The notes: generated by a model from the sequence alone, not told the origin. Shown: positions 22,350 to 33,960, counted from the first letter of the stretch. The stretch: DNA of 64,000 bases from Berberis thunbergii (GCA_003290165.1 QNQO01001153.1:124001-188000), one strand, 5' to 3'. Numbers and translations: made by a program.

Positions 22350-22887
22350 CAGAGTGCGCTCTGTTTCACTGCAGAGTACCCATTGTCCTAGCAGTTATGA
22401 TCTGCAGATTTTTAAATGCACTAATATTGTTGTTCTTATTACTAAATACTGACTGCTCGAGTACTGATGTAGTGGGTTTGCAGTCAAATGTACCAAATAA
22501 GTAACATAAAACTAGATCATGCCCTTGTTGCTTCTCAGACAACCTAAACTAGATTACACGCAAACTATTTCCTCCTGCAATATTTACACTAATCAAATGC
22601 AATCTATAGTGTTTGAATATGAAAGTTTGAGATACTGTTAACTCCACATTTCTGTAACACAAAATTTTAGCTCAAGAAAGGAATACGGGTGGCTCACGGG
22701 GTTTTGTGAGCGAGAGGAGAAGAAAGGAGGGCAGATTCATTTTGTTAGACAAGTGGAAGGTACAGACTCACAAACATTTTGAAGGAGGGGGTGTGAATAT
22801 GAAACCTCACTTATTTTGCTTGTTTGTCCTATCAGAGAAAATAGGAAGAACTTGTTCTCCAATCTTTGTTTAGAAGGTGCTCCTTAC
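22350..22887. other. CACTA interior without recognised gene
   Basis: No domain or known exon seen. It lies downstream of the presequence-protease fragment in that gene's direction; the next exon of that gene is not evident. Confidence 0.4.
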
Positions 22888-23462
22888 CTGGTATAGCCTT
22901 TTGCATCAGGTAGTTGGTATGAGTCGACGTCCCCAATAGTTCCAATTATTGCTTTTGTGTGAGTATCATTGTCCATTTCCAACTCACGTAGGAAATTTGT
23001 TGTTCCATCATGTACCTCTAGTGTCTTTAGCAAGTTGGGATCGCGATAAGATAGGTATGAGAACACCCCTACATAAAAAGAGCCATGATAAGAGTCTTAA
23101 TGTTGAAAAGTTGAGGATGGAGTGTTTTTTACAACCACATGGAAATATACCTGAATGAGTGTCCAAATCACAAAAACCTCCATAAGCCCCACCACTAACT
23201 CGTACACGATCCGACAACAGATGTTGCTAATATGTTTTGAAATAACATATGCACTTCCTTTAAGCTCATATTCTGTCTCATATAAATTTCCAGCTTTTCC
23301 AACATAGTTAACCTGTGAAAATTACAGAAAGCATATAAGAGACTAAATGGAGAAAGAATGGCAGAAGCAAACTGGTTCTGAAGCAATCCATTTCACCTGA
23401 GTAGGAATCACAATGCCTTCATTTACTGGAGATATCCTAGCATTCCAATCAGATGAAAGGAT
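22888..23462 (-). pseudogene. PREP: Presequence protease (PreP, M16C) fragment captured in CACTA
   Basis: Three consecutive exon-like blocks on the minus strand. About 23462-23396 ends NEGIVIPTQ. 23312-23151 has VNYVGKAGNLY, GSAYVISKHISN and then RVSGGAYGGFCDLDTHS. 23068-22888 has VFSYLSYRDPNLLKTL, then TKAIIGTIGDVDSYQLPDAKGY. These are consecutive segments of the C-terminal half of plant presequence protease, the organellar zinc peptidase that degrades cleaved targeting peptides. Splice sites are GT-AG and the phases fit. The middle exon (162 bp) is out of frame by one slip near 23222, where the conserved Trp-rich WLWD stretch should be. The catalytic N-terminal half (HXXEH) is absent. The introns are kept, so capture was from DNA. 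Confidence 0.85.
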
Positions 23463-24539
23463 TAGATGCTTAGATCTCATTATGTACCATGAATACATCA
23501 ACCCAACTAAGAAAACAAGCAATCTTAGAAGCGCAGTGAATACTAAAAGAGACAAAACATACAAGAATGGGAATGTACCAGTCACATAGAGTGTTCATTT
23601 ATTGGCTCAAGTATGGAGTGATACAACGACAACGCAATCTTTAAAATGCAAGATCGTTTGAGACGCTCTCCAATGTTCATCATATACCTATGGCAAAAGA
23701 CCAAATTTCAACAAATATAATAAAAAGCAGTAATTACTGGGCCTGTCTAAATCTCACGGAGCCTATCTAAATCGCAGTAACTGAGCTATATGCTAACATC
23801 TTTCTATATGTGTCATTGAGCCAGAGGCCCCAAGTTCATTTTCAACAGTGATAACATGGAAGTATGCATTTTAAACTTAGACATGACAAAAGTTACCCGG
23901 AGATAGCATTGATCACTACGCGGGTCCTTGTTCTCTTCAAGTCCACACCAGCTTGAGCAAAACAAGAAATGCACCCAAGAAATGAGTAGTCCTCAATTCC
24001 AGACAATACCAATACCACTGACCTCTCTTTTTGTTTCTAGTTCTGCCAGTTTTATGTAAATCTCTACCATCTGCTTCATCTGTATGGCAGATTGTAGTAT
24101 AATATAGGTAGATAATGACTAATGCAAAGAAAGGAAATACTTCTGAAATGCGAAATACATAACTAAGCTGAAATTTACCTGTCTCATAAGAGCTCCACGT
24201 TGTGAAGACAACTCGCATAAGAGATTTTCTGCTGAGAGCTTCTTATCCATGTCCACCACAAAGGAACTCCTACTACGTTGCTTGTCCTTAACACGGTCCC
24301 CATTTGCTAGGGCTAGAAGCTAATGAACAAAAGAGTCGAATGACAGAATATTATATTGTTAAGGGAATAGTGAAAAGATATGCAAGCATCAAATAATGTA
24401 TGGAAATTAATTACACATCCCAAGTAAAGACTTGGTAATGCAACACACAAACTCCATTTTGCAATGATATTATGTATACCATGTCAGTTTTTTTTTTTTT
24501 TTTTTTTTTTTTGTATCGTAAGTGTCAGAGACGTGCTGG

Positions 24540-25948
24540 TAGGGGTGGGCATCCCATCCCGCGATCCCGTTCCAGTCCCGATCCCGTCCCGTCCCGTCCC
24601 GATTTTTTCGGGTCTTAATGGGATTGAATAATTTCATCCCGATCCCGTCCCGTCCCGATCTAGAATGGGATGGGATGGGATGGGATGGAGATTTTCAATC
24701 CCGCCAATCCCGTCCCGTCCCGAACTAATTTATTAATATTAATTATTAATATTTTTATTTTATTTTTATAGCTACTCCTGTGGTTGTATAGCTTACAGGT
24801 AGTCGATATTTTTCATCCAAACTGCTTATGTGAATTAGATGGATTTTGTTATCTTTACTTTTATCAGGCTCGACATTCTTTCTATTGCAGAGTTGTATGA
24901 ACCATTAATGCCAGGCCCAAAGCATTCAAAAGAGAGGAGGTAATCAACTTATTCCAAGCTTTAATCTTTTTGTGCACTGAGTGGGGAAGCTTTACTGCTT
25001 TTAATAATCAGTGAGAATGCTGCGCCTTTTACCTCTAGATGGTTTATGGCTTCAGTCAGCCCAAATAATATGATGTGCTTTGACAATTAGGAACAACTGA
25101 TCAGTCATTTCAACGTAATATTCCCTGCAAAATAGAACCTTTCATCTTTCTTCAAATTAGTACAGTTTAGGATGCAAGGAAAACCACTACCTCATTAGCT
25201 TCAAAGGCAAGTACCTCTTGTGCCTTACATCAGCTCGAACTTGGCTGCACCTAAGGCGAAGGCTCCCCTGGGGCTTAATGAGGTGCTAATGCTGTGTATT
25301 ATCTCTCCTTGAACCTCTGAGCACCTCATACATGATAAATTATTGATTTTGAGATTATGCAATGATCTCAAGAAACTAAAGTGTTGTGTACTTATATTTG
25401 CTCAGTTTTCAGATAATGCTGAATTAGAAAGTTCTGTTACTAATTCGGTTACATGATACCTACTTCATCTTTTACTTTGTACATCTTAATCAAATTTATA
25501 TTTCAATTGCAGGATAGGGATGGCCAGGCAACAATAGTAGCTCGGAGATCCATCTCCAAGGGAGAAGAGGCTGTCTCTCACCTCCGATGTTTTTGCAATT
25601 TATTTAAAGACTCGCAGAACCACTGAAAACATGTTCATGGTCCCCAGTTTTATTCATTACATACTAGTGCTCTTAACTAGTGCTCTTAACAATGGCAACA
25701 CTCTTTGTATCCAAATTCCAGCTGATACTGCATAATGAAGTGTTCTATTCTATATTTCTATGTCTATGATACTGCATAACGAATTGACAATAAATCACTG
25801 CAGTGTTCTATGATGCTTGCTTCAAATTTTTTCGATGTTGCTTCAAATTTTTTGGATGCCGTTGATCCCGTCCCGTCCCGATCTCGTATGAACGGGATGG
25901 GATAGGGATGGGTATATCTCGTCCCATCCCGTCTCGTGCCCACCACTA
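24540..25948. mobile_element. hAT element nested in the CACTA transposon
   Basis: 1,409 bp with ends TAGGGGTGGGCATCCC and GTGCCCACCACTA, short inverted repeats of hAT type, flanked by a perfect 8-bp duplication CGTGCTGG (24532-24539 and 25949-25956). Subterminal zones are dense in (G)ATCCCGTCCC and its complement, as usual for hAT binding-site arrays. No transposase; the interior carries a host SET-domain fragment. Confidence 0.9.
24891..25569 (+). pseudogene. SET-domain methyltransferase fragment inside the hAT element
   Basis: Two exon-like blocks with GT-AG borders. 24891-24939 contains MNH and C codons and ends, after a frame slip, in KAFKREE. 25513-25569 reads DRDGQATIVARRSISKGEE. Plant SET proteins of the ATXR2 kind have NHSC, then KAFKREEDRDGQA...ISKGEE in the lysine-methyltransferase fold, so a short internal piece of such a histone methyltransferase gene seems to have been picked up. 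An in-frame stop after MNH and the frame slip make it dead. Naming the exact paralogue is not possible from about 35 residues. Confidence 0.55.
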
Positions 25949-26699
25949 CGTGCTGGTCATGTTAGACAGGCATCTGTAACAGTCTTAATTATTTTTCATA
26001 TTTGTATAGGGCACCAGGTGAGTTACCAAGGATGCCTGCCAGCACTCAGAGAGTGAAGGCGCATGTACGCTCAAGTGCACACACGGAGACCAAACAAAAG
26101 CTGATTATCATAGTTGTGATTTTTTCATATTTGATTCATTCTAGCAGTCCCTTCAATCCAACACATGATTAGAAATCCTCAGTTAGCAATAATATTTACT
26201 ATTACACAACAAAGAGGATTAAGAAGAAAATAACCCTCTAATTATCAACTAACGCTGGCACCCCAAGGGGGTAAAGTTGCCTTGCAGAGGAGGCGAGGCA
26301 CTTTTCTGAAAATTGGAGCTTCAGTGACCCACCGACAACACAACTCTTGTACAAGAGTGACTAGATGAGACTGTTTGCTTGTATTGCATTCCGAAAGAAG
26401 TTTAAATATATTGCATCATAGAACATAATCTAACAAAATCTGCTTATCACTACATAAAAAGTTAACATCTTGAATTTCAATACCTGCAATACCGTATGAT
26501 ACGGATGGTCAACAAAAAATTTCTTCACAAGAGAGACCAAAGCATACTGCATGAAACGATAGGCGCCATATAAATTATCCACATTGCTTTTTCCGCCAAG
26601 AGACGTTTGCACGCCATGGAATAATGATGACACAGTTAGCAAAATAGACAAGGTGAAACTTTCACCTGCAAAAACCCACACAAAACTTGTCAAAATCTA

Positions 26700-28020
26700 A
26701 AAAATAAAAGAACACAAGTTTATGATTGGAAAAGTGAGAACTCAGTCATAAAAAATATCGCAGGAAAGGTAGAGATGGAACACCACTCCTCCAAGAAAAT
26801 TTTGAACTGGCTAAACCCTCAAATCATTTAGAGGGCTAAATTGATGAGATGAGGTGGAGTGTTTACCTGAACAGAAAATCAGGTTTTGAACAGACATGAA
26901 TATAGACTTTGAACTACTTTTGAGTTTTGATGCAAGAACTGATAATTTTATCCTACAAGCTTTGAAATCATCGTTGATAATTTAATTAGTTTGTCTCAAT
27001 CCCCACTTGTCAATATCAAAGTAAACATATTTAAATGGTATTTCTAACAAAAACACAAGTCAAGTAATCAAAGTACCTAATTACGAACCATTTTATCATT
27101 AGCACTCCCATACAAAAGTCTAGACGAGAACATTTTTAATAATCTCGAAGACGTGTTCTATATTGTTTTGTTTCTCTAAGAACACACCAAAACAACCACT
27201 AAAAAAATTTAATGAGATTCCATACATTGGAAAACAAATAGATGGGTCGGTCGACCGGAGAATCAACCCCAATTTAAGAGAGACAACAACAAGGGGAAAT
27301 GAATTGACCCTCCAGCAATATTGCCAACCAATAGACAAGTTATAAGCAAATGAAATAAGGTAAGAAACTCACGGGGCACAATTAGAAGTACAACTAAGGA
27401 AACTTTACCACAAGTGAATATAGTTGAAGATAAATTTGGGTTTTTATAGCTCTTCATAACAAAATCCAGTACCACAACGTGATCTTAATCTCTCCAAGGA
27501 GGAGTTGAGGTTCTAAGGGTGGTAAAACCAATCAATAGTCATAAACAGTACCTTAGGGGTGGAAGACCTTCATTCTAAATGCAATAGGGGTATAACATAT
27601 CAAACCAAATGATTCGACAGTAAATATAATGACTTCTTGGAAAGAATCCAATACTTAAGTTACGCTATATTATTAATAGCTGAACAAGAAAATTTGAATA
27701 TTATGTTTATATTATTGCTTTCTTGTTGGCCTTCTAGATATGTTTCTAGAATACTTAAGCTGGGAGTAATCAAGCCAATTCTGCATCTTTTTCTTTTCCT
27801 CAACCAAATCAGAAAGTGTGTTTGCATTGTAAACAACCTAAGTGTGTTTGACAACATATGTTCAAAAACTTGATCAGATCAGAGATCTATAATCTATAGA
27901 CATATTAACTGATACAAAGATAATGGAAAGTTCTAAATATACTGCAATGCATGAACATGTATAGCTTCTTACTTTCAAAGCAACAAAATAGTTGAAGCAA
28001 GGTTGGCAAGTGAAGTGAAC
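26700..28020. other. CACTA interior, mostly AT-rich intron-like sequence
   Basis: No exon recognised. Probably intron or filler between captured blocks. Confidence 0.4.
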
Positions 28021-28024
28021 TGAC

Positions 28025-28312
28025 CTGAAATTTCACCTTTCAGAGTCACTGTGTACAACTTCTCTGCACCATTAATCCTTCACAATTTTCGGACTCCATG
28101 AAGCTATTTTGATGAGTCTGCAATCATGTCCGATAGTAATGTTATCAAACCTGCATAAAAACACAAGACAACATAAACTTTAAATTGGTTCTAATGGCTG
28201 GTTTGAAACAAATATTTGAATAATTTATGTTATCAAAACAATACCCTGTATTAGGAGTATATGCACCCCTTTCACGTGCAAAATCAAGCCTCACTGATCT
28301 GTAAACAGAATG
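28025..28312 (-). pseudogene. Unidentified captured exon-like blocks in CACTA
   Basis: 28150-28025 has AG and GT borders and reads DNITIGHDCRLIKIASWSPK, then after a one-base slip NGAEKLYTVTLKGEIS. Its phase fits the next exon at 26665. A second block near 28310-28260 reads SVRLDFARERGAYTPNTG. They look like host protein text but I do not recognise the family. They lie between the CHR12-like and ATM-like pieces, so they may come from a fifth gene. Confidence 0.4.
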
Positions 28313-28497
28313 TAACGATCGGGAAGATGAAATGATCTGTAAAGTAAATATGTGTGCTAATAACTGGACTGTGGCTGCCCTGAATCTTAATATAAAAACC
28401 GTCAGGGTTTACAATCCTAGACACTATTCTCAAGTCAAGTTTTCAAATAAGAACTCGTACATCCACTGAGAAAAGTAATGCAAATATTAAAAATCAC

Positions 28498-29330
28498 CTC
28501 TGCCTCCAGTTTCTTGCGCTGATTATCATCACCATCCATTGCATAGGCATCTCCCATACCATAAAGGACATGTGGACGACGCAATCTACTCATGCCCCAG
28601 TCGAACAATTGCTTGTCAGGACATGCACACGTTTTACATAGCCAGTACTCTGTACTCACCTCAGACTGAACCTTGTTTTGCAGCTCTTTAAGCTGTTAGC
28701 CAAAAAAAATCTCCTCAGAAAATCCCCTTTGTCATGTGTAACTTAAAAGAAAAACATATTCATGGAGAAACGAGCGTCTAAATTGAAGATAATCATGCTA
28801 GTGTTTGCATGCTTACTAAATTAGTAAAACTTCAATTTTCTAGAAGCAGTATGATAAACACCACCATGTCTATTGCTAATGAGATAGATTTCTTGTACAT
28901 CATCAGTTTTAGTGAAATATTTTGTTAGTATTCTTATATATGAGCCAAATTTTTTTTGCCCAAGATATGACAGGAGAGAGATCTCTCCTGTCACTTTGCC
29001 TCCACTTGTCTTGAATATATGTAGATATCAAGACTTCCACATTTTCAGTTCACCAAGTATACCTCAAGGACAAGACTAAACCATGATTTTGTCAAAAGTT
29101 GCTAAACCAGAACAAAATACATTTGTATTCATAGTTTTTCAATAATCGAAATGGCCAGTTTGAAACAAAATTAATCTAATGTGTGAAGGAAAATAAATAA
29201 TTGTGCTAGAAGAACAGTCTCAGTTATAGAATTACCTTTAGCTCATAAAGCTCAAGCAAGCATTTCGTCTGCAGATCTTCACCTCTACTTGAACATAACT
29301 CTGTTTCAATGTTATTAAAGTAATCCATGA
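28498..29330 (-). pseudogene. CHR12/MINU-type SWI2/SNF2 ATPase fragment captured in CACTA
   Basis: Exon about 29330-29236 ends SSRGEDLQTKCLLELYELK, and exon 28692-28498 is exactly 65 codons with LKELQNKVQSEVSTEYW, then PDKQLFDWGMSRLRRP and YGMGDAYAMD, ending RKKLEAE. In the CHR12/CHR23 (MINU) class of plant chromatin-remodelling ATPases this text lies N-terminal to the HSA and helicase domains. Splice dinucleotides are intact and no stop occurs in the second exon. The ATPase core is missing, so no activity is expected. Family assignment is from remembered motifs. Confidence 0.7.
28968..28993. repeat. Perfect 12-bp-arm palindrome
   Basis: TGACAGGAGAGA and its exact complement separated by 2 bp, in CACTA intron-like sequence; possibly the core of a decayed foldback insertion. 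Confidence 0.7.
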
Positions 29331-29339
29331 GAAAGAATC

Positions 29340-30560
29340 AACACATCACTGGCTATATAATTACTAAATTTGGAGGCAAACCATGTTGCTGACTTTGACT
29401 ACCATCACGTTTAAAAACTATTTTTTTTCTCCTAGGATAACAAAGTTTAATTAAGGAAACTAGTTTACTGAAAAAGAAACAAGGAAAGATATTTTCTCAA
29501 CTAGATAGAAATAACAAGAAATTCCAATCATGGAATACAAATTGTTGGATAATACTCTCAACTTATTTATCATTAAGTATGTGCTCCTTCCAAATGCTCC
29601 AACAGATTAATATAAACCAGAAACAAAAGACATTCACCATTTCAGCAATAAACATTGACAGGGCCTAATTTTGAGGACAAATGAACCTAAAAACTTATGA
29701 TATATCATATATATTTTGGACATCCATGATGCTGGAATATGCAGATGAGTATGGACTTGATATGGAAAAAGATATGAAAGTTGACATAATTTTATATTAT
29801 TTGAAAAAAGATACAGGTAAATTACAAAATGGCATTGCTTTCGTAAAGGGTTTTTGTCATTATCATAATGGAAACATTCGATCTTGAATCAAATATTTTA
29901 GTCCCACATTAGCAAGGAACTAGCGAAAAAATTGATAATGGTGACAAACAAAACGAGGTGGTTCTACAAACTGTTGAAACAGGACATAATTTGGACAAAT
30001 CATTATACCATTCAATTTTTGTTTAAGTATTGTACCTCATACATAGGTAAAAACAAACACAAGTTTTGTGTGCATCAGCGTGTGCACATGTATATAACAA
30101 CCATTATGCTGACATATAAACCAAAATCACAATTAGTGTTTGGATCAATCAAAGAAATGTGCCAGCAATATATAACAACCATCACTTATATATTGTATAT
30201 AATATTCTTACGTAAATGGTGGTTGATCAGAATATGCTCCCCCTATCATAAAGTGCTTATTTTTTGACAAGGGATTCTCATTTTCTCGCTCAAGTCCATT
30301 AATTCTCTTTTAAATGATTCTCTCAAGTCCATTATTTCTCTATATACTTTAGTTATTACATGATTCCCCCAGCTTGTTGTTAATAATGCCTGCAATGATA
30401 CATATATCTGAATAACTGGACTCTTATTGTGAGATAAAGAAGTACTAATATCTGAATATCATAATAAAGATGCAGTTCAACTCGCCTTCTTCCTTTCTTT
30501 TTATTGGCTGAGTAATTTAAAAAAAAACAGTGGTAAAAAAACATTTGGAAGATGTATCTC
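29340..30560. other. CACTA interior without recognised gene
   Basis: AT-rich sequence with short open frames lacking domains. The last exon expected for the gamma-glutamylcyclotransferase fragment was not found here. Confidence 0.4.
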
Positions 30561-30562
30561 AC

Positions 30563-31721
30563 CAATGTCAGACAATCCCTTCTCTAACATAAATAGGTAG
30601 TCTCTATTGTTCCCACATGGACCAGAAGCAGTGGCAATTTGTCTGAAAAGATCACGGCGAATCAGATGCTGAAAACCTGAAATCAGAATAAACAATCTAA
30701 GACATATACTAATTCCTAACTTACCTAGCCATTTCGTCCAATGGAGCAGGCCCTAAACAGTACTTGTTTGATACCTTGTCCGGAGTGGATGTGAATACCA
30801 TCACTCTTGTTACATCCGGTTCTAGGGCATCTTCATCCTGAATTTAGGAAAATCAGCTCCGAACAAGTACTTCATAAATCAATCAAAGAGTGAATTTGCA
30901 ACTACATACAAACTAAAGACATTGCTCACCTTGTAAAAGTTCACAACAGTCTTTTGGTCATACTCACATTCCCTTCTCTCCAAATACTACAAAAGCAAAA
31001 ACCAAAAATATAAGTTCGACTTCTAACAAAATTAATCTAAATGGATGCTGCTAAGGTGTATATGAAGATAAATACCTCCATAGCTAATCTTTCTTTTTCA
31101 GGCCCTCCAGTGACACTGAATGCAGCACCCCACTGAAATAATAAAGATTATAGGCAAAGTCAATAGCAGTAAACAAGTAGATGCCTTCAATCTGCAGTTA
31201 TTTAGTCATACTGTGATAGTGCTTAATACTTTGACGTCAAATGAGATCATTTTAAGGGAAACTAGTTCTTTCCAAAACTTCCCAACAAATAGGTTGAAAA
31301 AAATCATCAGGTTAGGTCATTGGTTTCTCTCAAATAATGTCAGCATTTCAAATTAAGTAGATGTCAAGACTCATGAACACATTTAAAAGTTCAAATTCAC
31401 TTACGCAAATTGACCCTTTGCTGGCCTCCAAAGTACAAGTTCTGGCTGGGTGTTCAGGGGTACCTCTATGATCAATGCAAGCTGAAACATGTATAAATTG
31501 GGAAAAAATGTAACCAATAACTCTCTTCAAAAAAATCCCCAAGAGTATATCTGATCTTATGATATGAAATGAAAAACATTAATTGACAACTTGAAATCAT
31601 ATATCAACTTACCACGATCAAAAACACGTTTGTAATCCTTAATGTAGCCTATGATTTTCTCATCAAAATCAAATCCTGGGTTCCACACCAATGAACCATA
31701 GCCAAAAACCCAAAAAATCAT
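30563..31721 (-). pseudogene. GGCT2: Gamma-glutamylcyclotransferase (ChaC/GGCT2-type) gene fragment captured in CACTA
   Basis: Six consecutive minus-strand exons: 31721-31613, 31481-31405, 31132-31076, 30986-30930, 30837-30725 and 30642-30563. All junctions are GT-AG and the frame stays open from the ATG at 31721 (about 164 residues). Exon 1 has [14 protein letters not shown], the glycine-rich substrate pocket of ChaC-like enzymes that split glutathione to 5-oxoproline and Cys-Gly. Then come [59 protein letters not shown] and [19 protein letters not shown]. The catalytic Glu is expected in the GPEKE/ERRECEYD area, which is retained. The C-terminal exon (about 30 residues) is missing. It is the most complete captured gene; expression is unproven. 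Confidence 0.85.
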
Positions 31722-32024
31722 AATGTTTATTTGCCTGCTGAGATGTAAAAGCTCCAGTTAACATTGTATCCAACAATCGATCTCTCCTCTGCACTGCCGC
31801 CTCAATCGATCTCTCCTCTGCGCTGACTCGATCTCTCCTCTGCTCCTCGATCTTTCCTCTGCAATATGTTGAAAATTTTTGTCCCAATGACCGCCCAAAC
31901 ACTTTTCTAATCCCCAATTTTTTTTGCCAAAGCGGGAAACCAGTTTTCGCCAAAGCGGGAAGCCTCTTTTCGCCAAAGCGGGAAAGTCCTCCCTCCACAC
32001 ATACGGCCCACGTGCAAAACGCTA

Positions 32025-32350
32025 TTATTTAGCAACGGTTTTGAGCCGTAGCTCATTATAGCCACGGTTTTGAGCCGTGGCCATTTTTTTTAGCCACGGT
32101 TTTAAGCCGTTGGTGATTATAGCCACGGTTTTTAGCCGTGGCAAAGACACCAATGATTTTAAGTCGTGGCCATTGTTTTAGCCACGGTTTTAAACCGTTG
32201 GTAATTATAGCCACGGTTTTTGGCCGTGTCAAATAAACCAACGGTTTTTAGCCGTGGCCAGTTTTTTTGCCACGGTTTTAGGCCGTTGGTAATTATAGCC
32301 ACGATTTTAGGCTGTGGAAACTTAACCAATGGTTTAGAACCGTGGCCATC
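32025..32350. repeat. Right subterminal palindrome array of the CACTA element
   Basis: About ten copies of the same ~21-bp palindrome (AGCCACGGTTTTGAGCCGTGGCC and variants) as at the left end, stopping just before the terminal CACTA repeat at 32367-32383. Confidence 0.88.
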
Positions 32351-32386
32351 TCGTCGTGGCTAAACTGGCCTTTTGGTGTAGTGATT

Positions 32387-33960
32387 TAAGAAATAAAGCA
32401 AGAATTATGAAAACAAACTCTATTAATTATTGGAAAGATGTAACAACAAGCACCTCGAGGCAGATACAAAATGCTACATAATACGAACGCCCTAAGGAAG
32501 ATACAAAAGGCTGCAAGCGTCTGAATACAGTGTCACCTGAAGTAAGAGATTCGCTTAGACAATTCTACCATGGGAAGAATCCGACGAAAACTTGCAGACC
32601 CCTCGATGCGAACAATCTGCAAGTGACAACAAAATTCACTCGACCCCTTCCAAAGATAAAGACGAAGTGTAAGAGGGGATTGAAAGGAATGAGCAGTCAA
32701 ATTGCTCCATCAAATCACCCCAGAAAGCGACTGTACAAGAGCATTGTAGACCTTACAACGGGCTGCTGATTTTTTCAAGACACATCCCACCCCCTTTAAC
32801 TTCCTCAAATAGCTTAGAAGAAGGTAGATGAGGATGGCCACAAGCAGCAATGCAGTCATGGTCTCCCAGTGCTATCGAGCGAGGCAACTTTTCACATACG
32901 ATACCAGGTGTGACTAAGAGCTACCACACCCGGACACATCGCACATCGACTAACACTTCAAGCACTCGAAGGAAAAAGTGGTACCGTGTAACACTCAAGC
33001 ATCTCCCTTGGTAGGAAATTCGTACTATTCCGAAATATGAGAAGAAATTACGAGACCTCGGCAGGTCAACTACGCGGCCATCCATAGCAGGTGACCACGC
33101 ATAACATAAATTATCTTTGTGCCCCACCAGTGCAAATGTAAGAACATTCGTAGACTCCAAAGTCGAAGATCCACCTTCAGCCTTTGGAAAACCCAAAACA
33201 TTTTCTTCAGCCTTTGGAAAACCCAAAACATTCTTTTCAAGCAAGAACATTATGAGAGATACGCTCTGCGAAAGATAATGCCTACAATGATTTGAAAAAC
33301 CATAATATAGACATGATGGTTCACCAAGCGAACACTCCTGCATTAACTACCAAGCATTGAGTACAAGGAAATGGGGGACAACGATTCCCAAGGAAACTGT
33401 GCAGACCACGTCATTCAAATTGATGACGCTGCATGCAACCCCATCAATTGAGGGGGAGTAATCGATACTCAACTGTCACGTGGTTTACGCCATACACATG
33501 TTACCATACGATTTATGTTGTACAAATAGCACACCGTTCCCTAGCTCTTCCTCTGCGGGCCCAGGGCTTGCCCTATTACTCAAACAACATTCTGTCACAT
33601 GCTTGGCATGAGCACGAGAAATCCTAGTCAACCCTGACATATGGATCGCACCTACAGATCACTAGCTGATTCAAGGCAACTTTGTCCACCCCATGCACCA
33701 GGCGGATGGACTAGGTTCACACGCCCCCTAACAGGCGGAACCTTTTTTCAAACCAGGCAAGCTTAGTCGGCGAAAGCTGATGACAATGGCTTCAAGTTCA
33801 ACCTGACACTTAGTCCGCTTAGCGTGAGCATCAACGGTTTAGGAAGTAGGAGTCTAATCAGCACTATAACGTCTGGTGACGATGACTTGCTAGGGATCAT
33901 TGCCCCTTCGAGGTCAATGATCGCCGAACCTAATCAGATAAGCCTAACTAGCAACGACTA
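32387..33960. other. Non-coding interior of the Tat-like element
   Basis: No RT or integrase text on either strand. Contains a 30-bp tandem duplication near 33176-33235 (CTTCAGCCTTTGGAAAACCC twice) and a purine tract TTGAGGGGGAGTAATC near 33447 that resembles an element's polypurine tract, so remnants of another LTR element may be mixed in. Confidence 0.45.

Larger units (their letters stand above)
24023..26665 (-). pseudogene. ATM: ATM kinase (FAT region) fragment captured in CACTA
   Basis: Minus-strand exons 26665-26484, 24319-24179 and 24079-24023, separated by long introns (one enlarged by the nested hAT element). The end of the first exon reads ALVSLVKKFFVDHPYHTVLQ. The second is 47 codons with LLALANGDRVKDKQRSR and FVVDMDKKL. 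The third is exactly MKQMVEIYIKLAELETKRE. These match the stretch of plant ATM, the DNA double-strand-break checkpoint kinase, just before its kinase domain. Phases are consistent and no stop is seen in the three blocks. The first ~38 residues of the 26665-26484 exon (FTLSILLTVSSLFHG region) do not look like ATM, so that exon may be a chimera. The kinase domain is absent; no function expected. Confidence 0.75.
21550..32383. mobile_element. CACTA (EnSpm/CMC) transposon carrying captured host gene fragments
   Basis: 10,834 bp. The left end is CACTGCACCAAAAATGGCC and the right end is GGCCTTTTGGTGTAGTG, inverted repeats of the CACTA class, flanked by an exact 3-bp duplication ATT (21547-21549 and 32384-32386). 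Both termini carry subterminal arrays of a ~21-bp near-palindrome (GCCACGGTTTTAAACCGTGGC), the usual binding-site arrays of CACTA transposases. No TNP2-like transposase was found, so it is probably non-autonomous. The interior holds minus-strand, intron-containing fragments of several host genes and a nested hAT element. It interrupts the Tat-like gypsy element. Confidence 0.9.

Noticed and set aside
33440..33480. A second polypurine tract and LTR start
   Set aside because: TTGAGGGGGAGTAATCGATAC looks suggestive, but no matching LTR copy was found in the window, so no separate element is called.
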